From: Micromonospora sp. LH3U1 | Lineage (GTDB): Bacteria > Actinomycetota > Actinomycetes > Mycobacteriales > Micromonosporaceae | DNA length: 64,000 bases | Direction of reading: 5' to 3' | Assembly: GCF_028475105.1 (NCBI RefSeq) | Contig: NZ_CP116936.1 | Location: 2,046,001 to 2,110,000 of the forward strand | Shown: in pieces, positions 24,895-33,121 of the stretch | Layout: the number at the start of each line of letters is the position of its first letter | How positions within the stretch are numbered: position 1 is the stretch's first letter | The notes under the pieces: generated by a model | What the model was told of the DNA's origin: nothing | Database searches by the model: none | Seen by the model: only the letters and a program-made list of their open reading frames with translations | Translations under genes and position numbers: made by a program

Positions 24895-24920
24895 CCGGGT
24901 CGTGCCGTGGCACGACCCGG
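24895..24920. terminator. Intercistronic stem-loop after the binding-protein gene
   Basis: A 12-bp inverted repeat (CCGGGTCGTGCC / GGCACGACCCGG) separated by 2 bases, between the solute-binding protein and ATPase genes of one operon. It is more likely an mRNA-stabilising or partial terminator element than a full stop. Confidence 0.65.
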
Positions 24921-24931
24921 TCCCTGTCAAA

Positions 24932-25984
24932 TCAGCCCTTGTCCTTGATCTCCGCGTTCCAGTGGTTGATCCAGGCCGTCTCGTTCTTGCCGATCACGTC
25001 CCAGTCGACGTCCATCGGCTTGAGGTTGAGCTGGGCCAGCCACTCCGGCTGCTGGGAGATTTCCACCGCAGGGATCTGGAAGTAGTCCTTGGCGAGGGTG
25101 GCCCGCAGCGAGTCGTCGAAGAGGAACTCGAGGAACTTCTCGGCACCGGCCTTGTTGCCGCCCTTGACCGCGGCCACCCCGTCGACGAGCACCGGGGCGC
25201 CCGAGGCCGGCATGACGTAGCCGAACGGCATCTTCTTGTCGGCCTGCAGCAGAACGTCCTGCAGGTTCCAGGCGCTGACCACACCCTGCTCACGCGACAT
25301 CTTCAGGTACAGGTCGGCGGGGTTGGCGGCGTACTCGACGGTGTTGGTGTCGAGCTTGCGCAGCCAGTCGTAGCCGGGCTGCGGGTTGGACCCGTCGGCC
25401 GAGAGGCGCTGGATCATCGAGGAGTAGATCGAGCGCATGGTGCCGGAGGCAGCCACGTCCCGGATGATGATCTTGTCTTTCCACGCCGGGTCGATCAGGT
25501 CGTCCCAGTCCTTCGGCGCCTGCTCCGCGGTCAGCGCCTTGTTGTTGTACATGATGACCTCGGGCAGCAGGATCTCACCGAACCAACGGCCCTGCGCGTC
25601 CTTGTACCGTGCGTCCATCTTCGCGGCGAACGAGGGCTGCCAGGAGGCCAGCAGGTCTTCCGTGGCGCCGGAGGCGAGACCCTGCTGGGTGCCGCCCCAC
25701 CACACCGAGGCCTGCGGGTTGGCCTTCTCGGCACGGACCCGCTCCAGCACCTCCTGGGCGCCCATGTTGAGCACCTCGACCTTGCCCTTGTACTCGGGGT
25801 TCTTCGCGGTGAACTGCTCGACGACGTAGTCGGTGACCGACTTGTCGCGGGCGCTGTAGATGACGAACTTCTCGGCCGACGCGTTCGCGGACGAGCCGGT
25901 GTCGCCGTCGTCGCTGCTGCCGCAGCCGGCGGTGGCAGCCAGCATCGCGCCAAGCGCGATCGCCATGACCCAGGGACGTCTCAT
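24932..25984 (-). CDS. ABC transporter solute-binding lipoprotein (ferric type)
   Basis: A 350-residue lipoprotein, with a signal ending in lipobox A-T-A-G-C at about 20-24. The mature part begins FVIYSARDKSVTDYVVEQFT and continues KVEVLNMGAQEVLERVRAEK and WWGGTQQGLASG. This is the layout of the AfuA/IdiA-type group 1 binding proteins for ferric iron and small anionic or organic ligands. The Tyr-Tyr iron pair of FbpA is not evident, so an organic or chelate ligand is likelier. ATG 25984 is used because GTGGAGGTACCA directly precedes it; a start four codons upstream would sit in the binding site. It is the first gene of the operon, with about 280 bases to the ROK repressor. Confidence 0.88.
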   Translation of the reverse strand: MRRPWVMAIALGAMLAATAGCGSSDDGDTGSSANASAEKFVIYSARDKSVTDYVVEQFTAKNPEYKGKVEVLNMGAQEVLERVRAEKANPQASVWWGGTQQGLASGATEDLLASWQPSFAAKMDARYKDAQGRWFGEILLPEVIMYNNKALTAEQAPKDWDDLIDPAWKDKIIIRDVAASGTMRSIYSSMIQRLSADGSNPQPGYDWLRKLDTNTVEYAANPADLYLKMSREQGVVSAWNLQDVLLQADKKMPFGYVMPASGAPVLVDGVAAVKGGNKAGAEKFLEFLFDDSLRATLAKDYFQIPAVEISQQPEWLAQLNLKPMDVDWDVIGKNETAWINHWNAEIKDKG

Positions 25985-26266
25985 TGGTACCTCCACTCAG
26001 GGGGGATCTACGGGAAGGTTCTGATAGAAGTTCTTGGATCGAACTCGTTGTGCCGAAATGCGGTGGTTCGCCGGTCCGGATACGGCGTCGGAGATCGGGC
26101 CGTGCCCGGAGCGGGGTTCGGGGGTTCCGCCGGAGCGGGATGCGTCGCGGCGCGCCGCAGCCGGTTGTTCGGGGTACGGACGCAGGGCGCCGCGACAGGC
26201 GGCGGATGAGGGTGGTCGGGGGGCGGGGGCGGTGCGGGGTCGTTGGTCGTTGGTCGGTGGTGGTGG

Positions 26267-27415
26267 TCAGGGCAGTGAGGGCAGGGGAACCGCGGCTGAC
26301 AGTGCGTAGCTGATCGCTCCGTGCAGCACCGCCTGGTCGCCGAGGGTGGCCCGGCGTACCTCGGTGGGGGCCGGGGTCTTGGCCGAGAGCAGTCCCTGGA
26401 GCTGTTCGAGCGCGGCGTCGTCGAGCTCGGCGGCGGCGCCGCTGAGCAGCACCATCCCCGGGTCGATCACGCAGACGCAGGAGAGGATGAGTCGGGCCCA
26501 GGCGTCGAGAACCTCGTCGAGGTAGTCGCGGGCCGGACGCGACGCGACGGCGAGCTGGATCAGCTCCCGTACCGGCGACTCGGGTCGCCGCCCTGGGTGC
26601 AGGGCGACCACCCGCTCGGCGATGGCGTTCACCGACCATCGGGCCTCGAACTCGCCCACGCCGCTGTAGCTGCGCTTTGGTGCGGCGTCCAGTGGCAGGA
26701 AACCCACTTCGCCCGCCGCTCCGCTGGCGCCCCGGCGGACCTTGCCGTCGAGTACGAGCCCGGCGCCGATGCCGTCCGCGACGTGGATCAGCAACAGGTT
26801 GGCGACGTCCGCGCCGGCACCGGCGACACACTCACCGGCGGCCATCAGGTTGACGTCGTTGTCGACGACGACAGGCACGCCGAGTCGCTGCTGAACCGAC
26901 TCGCCGATCGGCCACGCCTCGACCAGCCCCACCGATGGCGCGAGGCGTACCGCACCATTGGTGGAGACACCCGGCACCGCAATGGCGACGCCACGCAGTG
27001 ACGGCAGGTTGTCGCCGACCAGGTCCAGGACGAACGCGCAGATGGTCTCGACCACATCGCCACTGAACCGCGCGGTGCGATGCGCGATGAGCGCACCCTC
27101 GCTGTCGGCGATCTCGCAACTGATCCGGGATGGTTCGAGCGAGACCGCGGCGACGAGTTCGGCACGCGGATTGAACTCGAGCATCTCGCGGGGACGGCCG
27201 GTGGTGGGGGCACCCGGTCCTCGTTCGATGAGGTAACCCTCGGCGATGAGCTCCCGCACGAGCGCGGTCACCGTGGCCGCCGGGAGTCCTGTCATCTCGG
27301 CGAAATCCACGCGGGACAGCAATCGCGCCTGCCGGGCAGCCAGGATCACCGAGAGACGCTTGATCTCACGGGACCGTTCACGGCTGACCGGGCTGGTCGG
27401 TGCTTTGTCGGACAC
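26267..27415 (-). CDS. ROK-family transcriptional repressor
   Basis: A 382-residue regulator. A winged-helix domain at about 15-80 (LLSRVDFAEMTGLPAATVTALVREL, then the wing GAPTTGRP) is fused to a ROK sugar-sensing domain (about 85-375: VPGVSTNG, VVDNDVNLMAAGE, GIGAGLVLDG, GAAGEVGFLP). As in the kinase at the operon end, the CxCGxxGC zinc motif is missing, suggesting a divergent ligand site. Genes of this type repress adjacent import/catabolism operons, and it lies directly upstream of the binding-protein gene on the same strand. It starts at GTG 27415; -35 TTGACG and -10 TAGGAA lie upstream. Confidence 0.88.
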   Translation of the reverse strand: MSDKAPTSPVSRERSREIKRLSVILAARQARLLSRVDFAEMTGLPAATVTALVRELIAEGYLIERGPGAPTTGRPREMLEFNPRAELVAAVSLEPSRISCEIADSEGALIAHRTARFSGDVVETICAFVLDLVGDNLPSLRGVAIAVPGVSTNGAVRLAPSVGLVEAWPIGESVQQRLGVPVVVDNDVNLMAAGECVAGAGADVANLLLIHVADGIGAGLVLDGKVRRGASGAAGEVGFLPLDAAPKRSYSGVGEFEARWSVNAIAERVVALHPGRRPESPVRELIQLAVASRPARDYLDEVLDAWARLILSCVCVIDPGMVLLSGAAAELDDAALEQLQGLLSAKTPAPTEVRRATLGDQAVLHGAISYALSAAVPLPSLP

Positions 27416-27421
27416 AGTTAT

Positions 27422-27450
27422 TTCCTACTGAGAAAAAACGGTGGCGTCAA
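27422..27450 (-). promoter_or_regulatory. Putative promoter of the ROK repressor gene
   Basis: On the minus strand TTGACG (27450-27445) and TAGGAA (27427-27422) are 17 bases apart. The -10 ends six bases before GTG 27415, so the message may be leaderless; AGGAA could otherwise act as a binding site. Confidence 0.5.
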
Positions 27451-27670
27451 GTAACGAGATCATCTCGGCCTCCGGCGAGGGAAAACGTAGATCCACAAGG
27501 GACAACGGCGACGTGGTCTCCGTCCGATCGGACTAATCCGGCCTCAGGGCAGAAGTCGCGCGCCCCGAAGGTGGACAAACAGCACCGATTGCCAAAGTGG
27601 AGCGCGAGTCCATGGGGCCTGAACAGGCCACATTGTTTCTTCAAAGAAGGAAGAAAGTCGCCCCGGACTA

Positions 27671-27700
27671 TTGACTTGCCGCCGACAAGATCCCTAGCGT
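27671..27700 (+). promoter_or_regulatory. Putative promoter of the PIG-L deacetylase gene
   Basis: TTGACT (27671-27676) and TAGCGT (27695-27700) are separated by 18 bases. Transcription from about 27707 would give a leader of about 230 bases. Confidence 0.55.
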
Positions 27701-27706
27701 TACCGG

Positions 27707-27730
27707 CCGAAGGCCTTCGGTGGATCCACC
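27707..27730. promoter_or_regulatory. Two fused palindromes at the expected transcript start
   Basis: CCGAAGGCCTTCGG (27707-27720) and GGTGGATCCACC (27719-27730) are both perfect palindromes and overlap by two bases. They start where transcription from the TTGACT/TAGCGT promoter should begin, so they may be a repressor operator. Confidence 0.5.
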
Positions 27731-27807
27731 CCTACCACTGTGCGTACCGCTCACTAAGTGACGGTGGGCAGGCACCACTACCCCCGCTGTCGAGCGACCC
27801 GCACGCG

Positions 27808-27893
27808 TGGAGGCCGTTTCCGGCCTCCAGTGGACAGCTGTTCACGCTTCAGGCCCGGCAGAGCCAACTGCCAGGAGATCTCTGCCGGGCCTG
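27808..27893 (+). promoter_or_regulatory. Two tandem hairpins in the PIG-L leader
   Basis: Hairpin 1: TGGAGGCCG / CGGCCTCCA, loop 4, at 27808-27829. Hairpin 2: a perfect 14-bp stem CAGGCCCGGCAGAG / CTCTGCCGGGCCTG, loop 16, at 27850-27893. Hairpin 2 ends 45 bases before the start codon. They could act as an attenuator, as a 5' stabiliser, or as a terminator of an upstream transcript. Confidence 0.6.
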
Positions 27894-27938
27894 CAACCGT
27901 CCCCCAGCAGCACCCGCCCCCACACGAAGAGGTATGCC

Positions 27939-30674
27939 ATGAAATGGCGCACCACGGCGTCGATCGCCCTGTGCGGTCTGCTCTCGCTAGGCCTGGCCAG
28001 TCCCGTCCAGGCCGGCTCCAAGGGCTCATCGCCCAAGCACACATCCCCCAAGAAGCCGTCCGAGAAGCCGATCAAGCCGGTCGACCTGGACATCATGTTC
28101 ATCGGCGCGCACCCCGACGACGAGGCCGGCCAACTCGGCACGTTGGGATACTGGAACGAGTATCACGGCATGAAGGCCGGCGTCATCACCACCACCCGCG
28201 GCGAGGGCGGCGGTAACGCCACCGGCCTGGAGGAGGGCCCCGAACTCGGCATCCTCCGGGAGGCTGAGGAGCGCCGGGCGGTGGGCTGGGCCGGCGTCGA
28301 AAACGTCTACAACTTGGACGCCCTCGACTTCTGGTACACCGCCAGCGCTCCCCTGACCGAGGAGGTCTGGGGCTACCAGGAGACCCTCTCCCGCATCGTG
28401 CGGGTGCTGCGGACCACCAAGCCCGAGGTCATCCTCACGATGAACCCCTCGGCTACCCAGGGCAACCACGGTAACCACCAGAAGGCGGCCATGCTGGCCG
28501 TCGAGGCCTTCTACGCCGCGGCCGACCCGAAGGCGTTCCCGGAGCAGATCAAGAAGGAAGGGCTCAAGCCCTGGCGGGTCTCCCGGATCTTCCAGACCGG
28601 TGGCAGCGGCACCACCGGCACCAACGGCCCCGCCTGCGAGACCACGTTCACGCCGGGTGAGGCCAGCAGCGTCATCTTCGGCACCTGGCAGGGCTACGAG
28701 TCGGCGCGTCACGACGGCAACCGGTGGAACACGGTCCAGACCTGGGCCCGCCGGGAGTACGCGTCGCAGGGCTGGGGCAACAGCTCCTTCCCGACGACCA
28801 ACCCGGCCAGCATCGGCTGCAACCGGTTGAGCCTGATCGACACCCGCACCCCGTACCCGGACCCGAACGTGGGCGCCGGCACCGGTGCGCTCCAGGGTGC
28901 CAACCTCCGTGCCCCCGGTGGACTGCCGCTCGGCACCGAGATCCACGTGCGTCCGCAGAACTGGGAGGTCCTCGCCGGACAGACCATCCGCGTCGACACG
29001 GTTCTCTACGCCGAAAAGGCCATCCCCGGCGCCACCGTCTCCTTGCAGGTTCCGGCCGGCTGGAAGGTCAGCGGCAACGGCAACGTTGGCACGCTCACCC
29101 CGCACAAGGAGGTCGTGAAGAGCTTCACGGTCACCCCGCCCGCGCAGCTCGAGGTGGGTACGCGATTCCGGATCAACGCCACGCTGACCAGCAAGAAGGA
29201 CGGCAGTGGCACCAGCAGCGGGCTGGTGCAGGCGACCGCTCCGGTGCGGGGCACGCTCGAACCGCTGGAGGAGATCGCCGACTTCCGCGAGTGGGCCGTA
29301 CGTAACAAGACCCAGCAGCTCGACGCTCTCATCGAGTCCCTGCTGAACATCCCCAGCGGTGGCACCCGCAGCGTCAAGGTCAACCTGACCAACCACAGCA
29401 GCCGGGCACAGTCCGGCGCCGTCAAGCTGAACCTGCCGGCCGGCTTCTCGGCGGCCGAGCAGCAGCTGCCGTACAGCGGACTGCAGCCGGGCGCCCGCAG
29501 CTCGGTGACCTTCACGGTCACCAACACCGACACGTCGCTGCCGACCGCCAACCGGGCGCCGGACAACGGCGCGTACCGGGTGGGGATCGAGACCAGCTAC
29601 AACGGTGGCAGCGCCACCGAGCCGGGTGTGTTCAACCTGGTGCCGGTCACCACCATTCCGAGGGCCAGCACCGCGCCGTCGGTCGACGGCACGGCCTCCC
29701 CGGGTGAGTACACCGGCGAGGTCGTCGACATCTCGACGCGCTGGGAGGGCACCGCCGCTCCGGCGTCGGACATCTCCGGCACCGCCCAGCTCACCTACAC
29801 CGACGACGCCCTGTACGCCGTCTTCAACATCACCGATGACGTACTCGGGACCCTCCTGCCCGCGGAGGACTGCAAGCGCCCGCGCCGTAACGACAACATC
29901 GAGTTCGGCATCGACCCGCGCGGCAACTCGGCCAACACCTCCACCGTGTTCAACGTGGCGCTCTTCCCGGCCACCAACGACCCGGCCAACGGCAACCCGC
30001 CGTGCTTCGCCCGGGAGCGGGACAACCACCAGGGCGGACCGGAGACCGCACCGGGTCTTGAGATCGCCTCTGTCGTCACCAACAACCCCTACACGGGGTA
30101 CCGGATCGAGGTCAAGGTTCCGTTCAGCGTGCTGCCGGACACCATCGACCCGAGCCGGATGGGGATGAACATCCTGGTCAACGACTCGGACACGCAGGAC
30201 CTGTCCGCGCAGACCCGGGTTGGTTGGTCGACCTGGAGCGGAGTGCGGGCCGACCCGTGGCGCTGGGGCGTGGCGACCCTGCCAGGTCTGACGGCGCGGC
30301 CGTCGGCGCCCAAGGCTCCGATCATGCCCGACACCGCTGCGCAGAGCGTCGACTCGCCGCAGACCATCCTGCAGTCCGCCTCGGACGGGGTGGCACCGGG
30401 TGGTTACGCGGCGCTGGCGGACAACACCGTAAAGATCAAGAAGGTCACCCAGACCAGCTCGAAGGTCTCGGTGGAGCTCAAGGTGAAGCAGTCCGGCACC
30501 GCCCGGGTCTTCATCTGGGACGGGGAACGGGTCGTGGCGCAGACCACGGCCAGCCTGAGCAAGGACCGCACCCTCGTCCTGCCGCTGAACGGGGCCCTTC
30601 CCGCCGGCTCGTCGCTGCTCGTCTCGTACGAGCGCGGCGGCGCCACCACCGGTCTCGCCCAGCAGCTGCGCTGA
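27939..30674 (+). CDS. Secreted PIG-L deacetylase with CBM9-like domain
   Basis: A 911-residue exported protein. After a Sec signal (about 1-25) and a Lys/Ser/Pro-rich spacer comes a PIG-L/LmbE-type deacetylase domain (about 47-300). Its zinc motif is AHPDDE (57-62), with a second His pair in GNHGNH (175-180) and the general-base Asp within the first motif. These enzymes remove acetyl groups from GlcNAc-type sugars. Two NEW3/Ig-like beta domains follow (about 335-420 and 470-560). A CBM9-like carbohydrate-binding domain comes next (about 575-770: STAPSVDGTASPGEYTGEVV, then ALYAVFNITDD). The end (about 815-911) is another beta domain. ATG 27939 has AGAGG upstream. It probably deacetylates an extracellular glycan. 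Confidence 0.85.
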   Translation: MKWRTTASIALCGLLSLGLASPVQAGSKGSSPKHTSPKKPSEKPIKPVDLDIMFIGAHPDDEAGQLGTLGYWNEYHGMKAGVITTTRGEGGGNATGLEEGPELGILREAEERRAVGWAGVENVYNLDALDFWYTASAPLTEEVWGYQETLSRIVRVLRTTKPEVILTMNPSATQGNHGNHQKAAMLAVEAFYAAADPKAFPEQIKKEGLKPWRVSRIFQTGGSGTTGTNGPACETTFTPGEASSVIFGTWQGYESARHDGNRWNTVQTWARREYASQGWGNSSFPTTNPASIGCNRLSLIDTRTPYPDPNVGAGTGALQGANLRAPGGLPLGTEIHVRPQNWEVLAGQTIRVDTVLYAEKAIPGATVSLQVPAGWKVSGNGNVGTLTPHKEVVKSFTVTPPAQLEVGTRFRINATLTSKKDGSGTSSGLVQATAPVRGTLEPLEEIADFREWAVRNKTQQLDALIESLLNIPSGGTRSVKVNLTNHSSRAQSGAVKLNLPAGFSAAEQQLPYSGLQPGARSSVTFTVTNTDTSLPTANRAPDNGAYRVGIETSYNGGSATEPGVFNLVPVTTIPRASTAPSVDGTASPGEYTGEVVDISTRWEGTAAPASDISGTAQLTYTDDALYAVFNITDDVLGTLLPAEDCKRPRRNDNIEFGIDPRGNSANTSTVFNVALFPATNDPANGNPPCFARERDNHQGGPETAPGLEIASVVTNNPYTGYRIEVKVPFSVLPDTIDPSRMGMNILVNDSDTQDLSAQTRVGWSTWSGVRADPWRWGVATLPGLTARPSAPKAPIMPDTAAQSVDSPQTILQSASDGVAPGGYAALADNTVKIKKVTQTSSKVSVELKVKQSGTARVFIWDGERVVAQTTASLSKDRTLVLPLNGALPAGSSLLVSYERGGATTGLAQQLR

Positions 30675-30710
30675 TCGAACCGCTCACCGCGTCGACCTGA
30701 CGCACAACCC

Positions 30711-30742
30711 TGATGGGCCGGGCCGCGAGGCCCGGCCCATCA
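30711..30742. terminator. Bidirectional terminator hairpin
   Basis: A perfect 13-bp stem (TGATGGGCCGGGC / GCCCGGCCCATCA) with a 6-nt loop, between the convergent PIG-L and response-regulator genes. Confidence 0.8.
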
Positions 30743-30778
30743 TCTACCCCGCGAATGGGCGGAGCACCGGGGATTTGG

Positions 30779-31432
30779 TCAAGCGAGCCGGCCGTCGTGG
30801 GCGAGCAGGGCGATCTGGGTGCGGTTGTCGAGGTCCAGCTTGGTCAGGATGTGCGAGACGTGGGCCTTCACCGTGGTCACGCTCATCAGCAGCTCGGTGG
30901 CGATGTCGGCGTTGGAGCGTCCGTGCGCGATGGCCAGCACGACGTCGCGTTCCCGGGGTGTGAGCAGGGCCAGCCGGGTGCGCGCCTGCTCGTAGGACTC
31001 GGCCCCGGACGCCACCCGCTGCATGAGGCGGCGTGTCACGCCCGGCGACAGCATCGGGTTGCCGGCCGCGACGGAGCGGACCGCCTGGCTGATCCGCTCC
31101 GGCGGGGTGTCCTTGAGTAGGAAACCGCTGGCGCCGGCCCGCAGGGCCCGTACCACGTGCTCGTCGGTGTCGAACGTGGTGAGCACGATGATCTCGGGTG
31201 GCCGGGGGCGGCGGCGCAGGCGCTCGGTGGCGGTGATGCCGTTGACGCCGGGCATCCGGATGTCCATCAGCACCACGTCGGGCATGTGCCGGTCCACCGC
31301 GGTGATCGCCGCACCGCCGTCGGCGGCCTCGCCCACGACGACGATCCCGTCGGCGCCGTCGAGCATCATCGTCAGCATTCCCCGTACGAGGGGATCGTCG
31401 TCGACGATGACGACCCGGACCGTACCCGTCAC
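30779..31432 (-). CDS. NarL/LuxR-family response regulator
   Basis: A 217-residue response regulator. The receiver domain (about 5-120) has the acidic pocket D11-D12-D13, phosphorylation site D57 (VVLMDIRMPG), a Thr in LTTFDTD and Lys in FLLKDTPPE. A LuxR-type HTH follows (about 150-215: LTPRERDVVLAIAHGRSNADIA ... VKAHVSHILTKLDL). It is partner to the kinase encoded immediately upstream. I start at the GTG (31432) that overlaps the kinase stop as GTGA. Two further GTGs, the earlier at 31450, would add at most six residues. Targets are unknown. Confidence 0.93.
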   Translation of the reverse strand: MTGTVRVVIVDDDPLVRGMLTMMLDGADGIVVVGEAADGGAAITAVDRHMPDVVLMDIRMPGVNGITATERLRRRPRPPEIIVLTTFDTDEHVVRALRAGASGFLLKDTPPERISQAVRSVAAGNPMLSPGVTRRLMQRVASGAESYEQARTRLALLTPRERDVVLAIAHGRSNADIATELLMSVTTVKAHVSHILTKLDLDNRTQIALLAHDGRLA

Positions 31433-32589
31433 GTCGGCCACGGCAGCCACGCGGTGAGGTGGAACCGACCCGAGGCGTCGATGTGGTGGGTGACGCGACC
31501 GCCGGTGAGGGCGGCCCGTTCGGCGAGACCGATCAGGCCGGCGCCGCCGTCCCCGGTCGCACCGCTGTCGGGCGTGGTCGGGTTGCTTACCGCGATGCTC
31601 AGGCCGGAGCCGGGCGCGCCACCGACAGCGAGCCGGACTGGCTGCCCGGCGGCGTGCTTGCGGGCGTTGGTCAGCGCCTCCTGCGCGATTCGGTAAGCGG
31701 TGCGGCCGACCGTCGGGGAAACCTCGACCGGCGGGCCGAGCGGGTCGTCGACCTCGATCTGCTGCCCGGCGGCCCGCGCCTCCTCGACCAGGCGCGGCAG
31801 GTCGGCGAGAGTCTGCCCGGGTGGTGCGTCCGCCGACGACTCGGCATCGTCGCTGCGCAGCAACGTGATGACCTCGCGCAGCTCGTCGAGGGCGTGGTGT
31901 GCGCTGGCGCGGATCACCCCGGCGGCGGCGCTGAGCCGCTCGGGCGGCGCGTCCGGCCGGTATTCCATTGCGCCGGCGGCCGCTGCCAGCAGCGACAGCC
32001 GGTGGGCCAGCACGTCGTGCATCTCCCGGGCGATCCGGCTGCGCTCGGCGGCCCGCGCCTCGACGACCCGCCGTTCCTGCTCCTGCTCAGCCCGCCAGGC
32101 CCGGTCCCGCAGCGCCGCCAGCAGGGCGTGCCGGGCCTGCGCCCAGGTGCCCCAGCCCAGCAGGGCCGCGTACGCGGCCGTCATCAGCACCAGCCGCCAC
32201 CCGTACGGCAGGCTGGGCATCGGCCGCCACACCGCCTGCACCGCCTCGCCCGCCACGCCGACCGCCGCCACCACCGCGGCCTGCCGGAACGGCCGGTTGC
32301 GGGCGGTGAACAGCACCGCGAAGCTCGCCACCGGGGTGGCCACCGGCGACAGCGCCACCAGCAGGCCCGCCAGCACGCCAGCGACCTCCGGGCGGCGGAC
32401 GACCACCGGGACGAGGGCCAGGGCGGCCACCGCCAGCGCGACATCGGCGCGGACCAGGGCGGTCGACTCGGAGCGGGTGGCAGACCACAGCACGGTCGCG
32501 ATGAGCACGCCCATCGCCACGGTCGCCACTCCCACCGGGACGGAACGCCACGCCCGCGGCGGGTCCACGTCGCACGTCGCCGCATCCAC
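31429..32589 (-). CDS. Two-component sensor histidine kinase (HisKA_3)
   Basis: A 386-residue membrane kinase. Residues 15-155 hold about five to six transmembrane helices with very short loops, so sensing is probably within the membrane. The dimerisation/phosphoacceptor region HisKA_3 is at about 183-250 with the phospho-His H191 in EMHDVLAHRLS. The ATPase domain (about 285-380) has the N-box EALTNARKHA and G-box GDGGAGLIGLAERA. It pairs with the response regulator (4-base overlap). GTG 32589 is preceded by TAGCCT at exactly six bases, so the operon transcript is probably leaderless. The divergent DUF6069-like gene may be a target. Confidence 0.93.
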   Translation of the reverse strand: MDAATCDVDPPRAWRSVPVGVATVAMGVLIATVLWSATRSESTALVRADVALAVAALALVPVVVRRPEVAGVLAGLLVALSPVATPVASFAVLFTARNRPFRQAAVVAAVGVAGEAVQAVWRPMPSLPYGWRLVLMTAAYAALLGWGTWAQARHALLAALRDRAWRAEQEQERRVVEARAAERSRIAREMHDVLAHRLSLLAAAAGAMEYRPDAPPERLSAAAGVIRASAHHALDELREVITLLRSDDAESSADAPPGQTLADLPRLVEEARAAGQQIEVDDPLGPPVEVSPTVGRTAYRIAQEALTNARKHAAGQPVRLAVGGAPGSGLSIAVSNPTTPDSGATGDGGAGLIGLAERAALTGGRVTHHIDASGRFHLTAWLPWPT

Positions 32590-32601
32590 AAGCGCAGGCT
32601 A
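32589..32601 (-). promoter_or_regulatory. -10 box of a leaderless promoter (TAGCCT)
   Basis: On the minus strand TAGCCT (32601-32596), six bases, then GTG at 32589 of the kinase gene. Confidence 0.55.
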
Positions 32602-32719
32602 CTGGGCTCGCGTGGGGCCGGACCACCTCCTTTGGTAGTACGCGGCGCCGCCGACGGATGTACGCACCGCGGCGTCCGGACCGACGCGCCCGACCCGGGC
32701 CGGTCCACAAACTCGGGGC

Positions 32720-33121
32720 ATGACGAACAACCTTCTCCTGCGCCGAGCCGCGGTGGCGGCCGGTGCGATCCTGGTGGCGGCGGCCGAGTTCGCGATCCTG
32801 CACTCGGCGGCCGGCGTCGACCTCGCGGTCGGCACCGGAAACTCGATCCAGCAGATCACGGTGGCCGCGGTCGTCGTGGCCGCCGCGGTCGCGGCACTGG
32901 CCGGTTGGGCGCTGCTCGCGGTGCTGGAACGCCTCACCAACCGGGCCCGCGTCTGGTGGACCTCGATCGCGGTCGTGGTTCTGCTGCTGTCGTTCCTGGT
33001 CGGGCCACCGAGCGGCGTCGGCGGGGGAGCGAAGGCGACTCTCGTGCTGCTACACCTGAGCGTCGGCGTCGTCCTCATCCTCGGCCTGCCCCGGCCGCGC
33101 CCGGAAGGGCTGAACCGATGA
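32720..33121 (+). CDS. DUF6069-like four-helix membrane protein
   Basis: A 133-residue integral membrane protein with four hydrophobic helices (about 8-28, 44-70, 82-98, 106-124) and short Arg-containing loops (LERLTNRARVWWTS). The overall pattern resembles the DUF6069 family; role unknown. It is divergently transcribed from the two-component system, which often controls such a neighbour. It overlaps the next gene by four bases (ATGA). Confidence 0.75.
   Translation: MTNNLLLRRAAVAAGAILVAAAEFAILHSAAGVDLAVGTGNSIQQITVAAVVVAAAVAALAGWALLAVLERLTNRARVWWTSIAVVVLLLSFLVGPPSGVGGGAKATLVLLHLSVGVVLILGLPRPRPEGLNR

Larger units (their letters stand above)
27416..27938. other. Divergent regulatory region with structured leader
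   Basis: About 520 bases between the divergent ROK repressor and PIG-L genes, without a coding gene. It contains the repressor promoter, a promoter for the PIG-L gene (27671-27700), two adjacent palindromes at the expected transcript start and two strong hairpins in the leader. Confidence 0.65.

Noticed and set aside
28026..30029. A 667-codon open frame on the minus strand opposite the PIG-L gene, and similar long antisense frames elsewhere
   Set aside because: Very high GC DNA leaves long shadow frames. The product is Val/Gly/Arg-rich with no motif, and the plus-strand gene has clear domains and a start signal.
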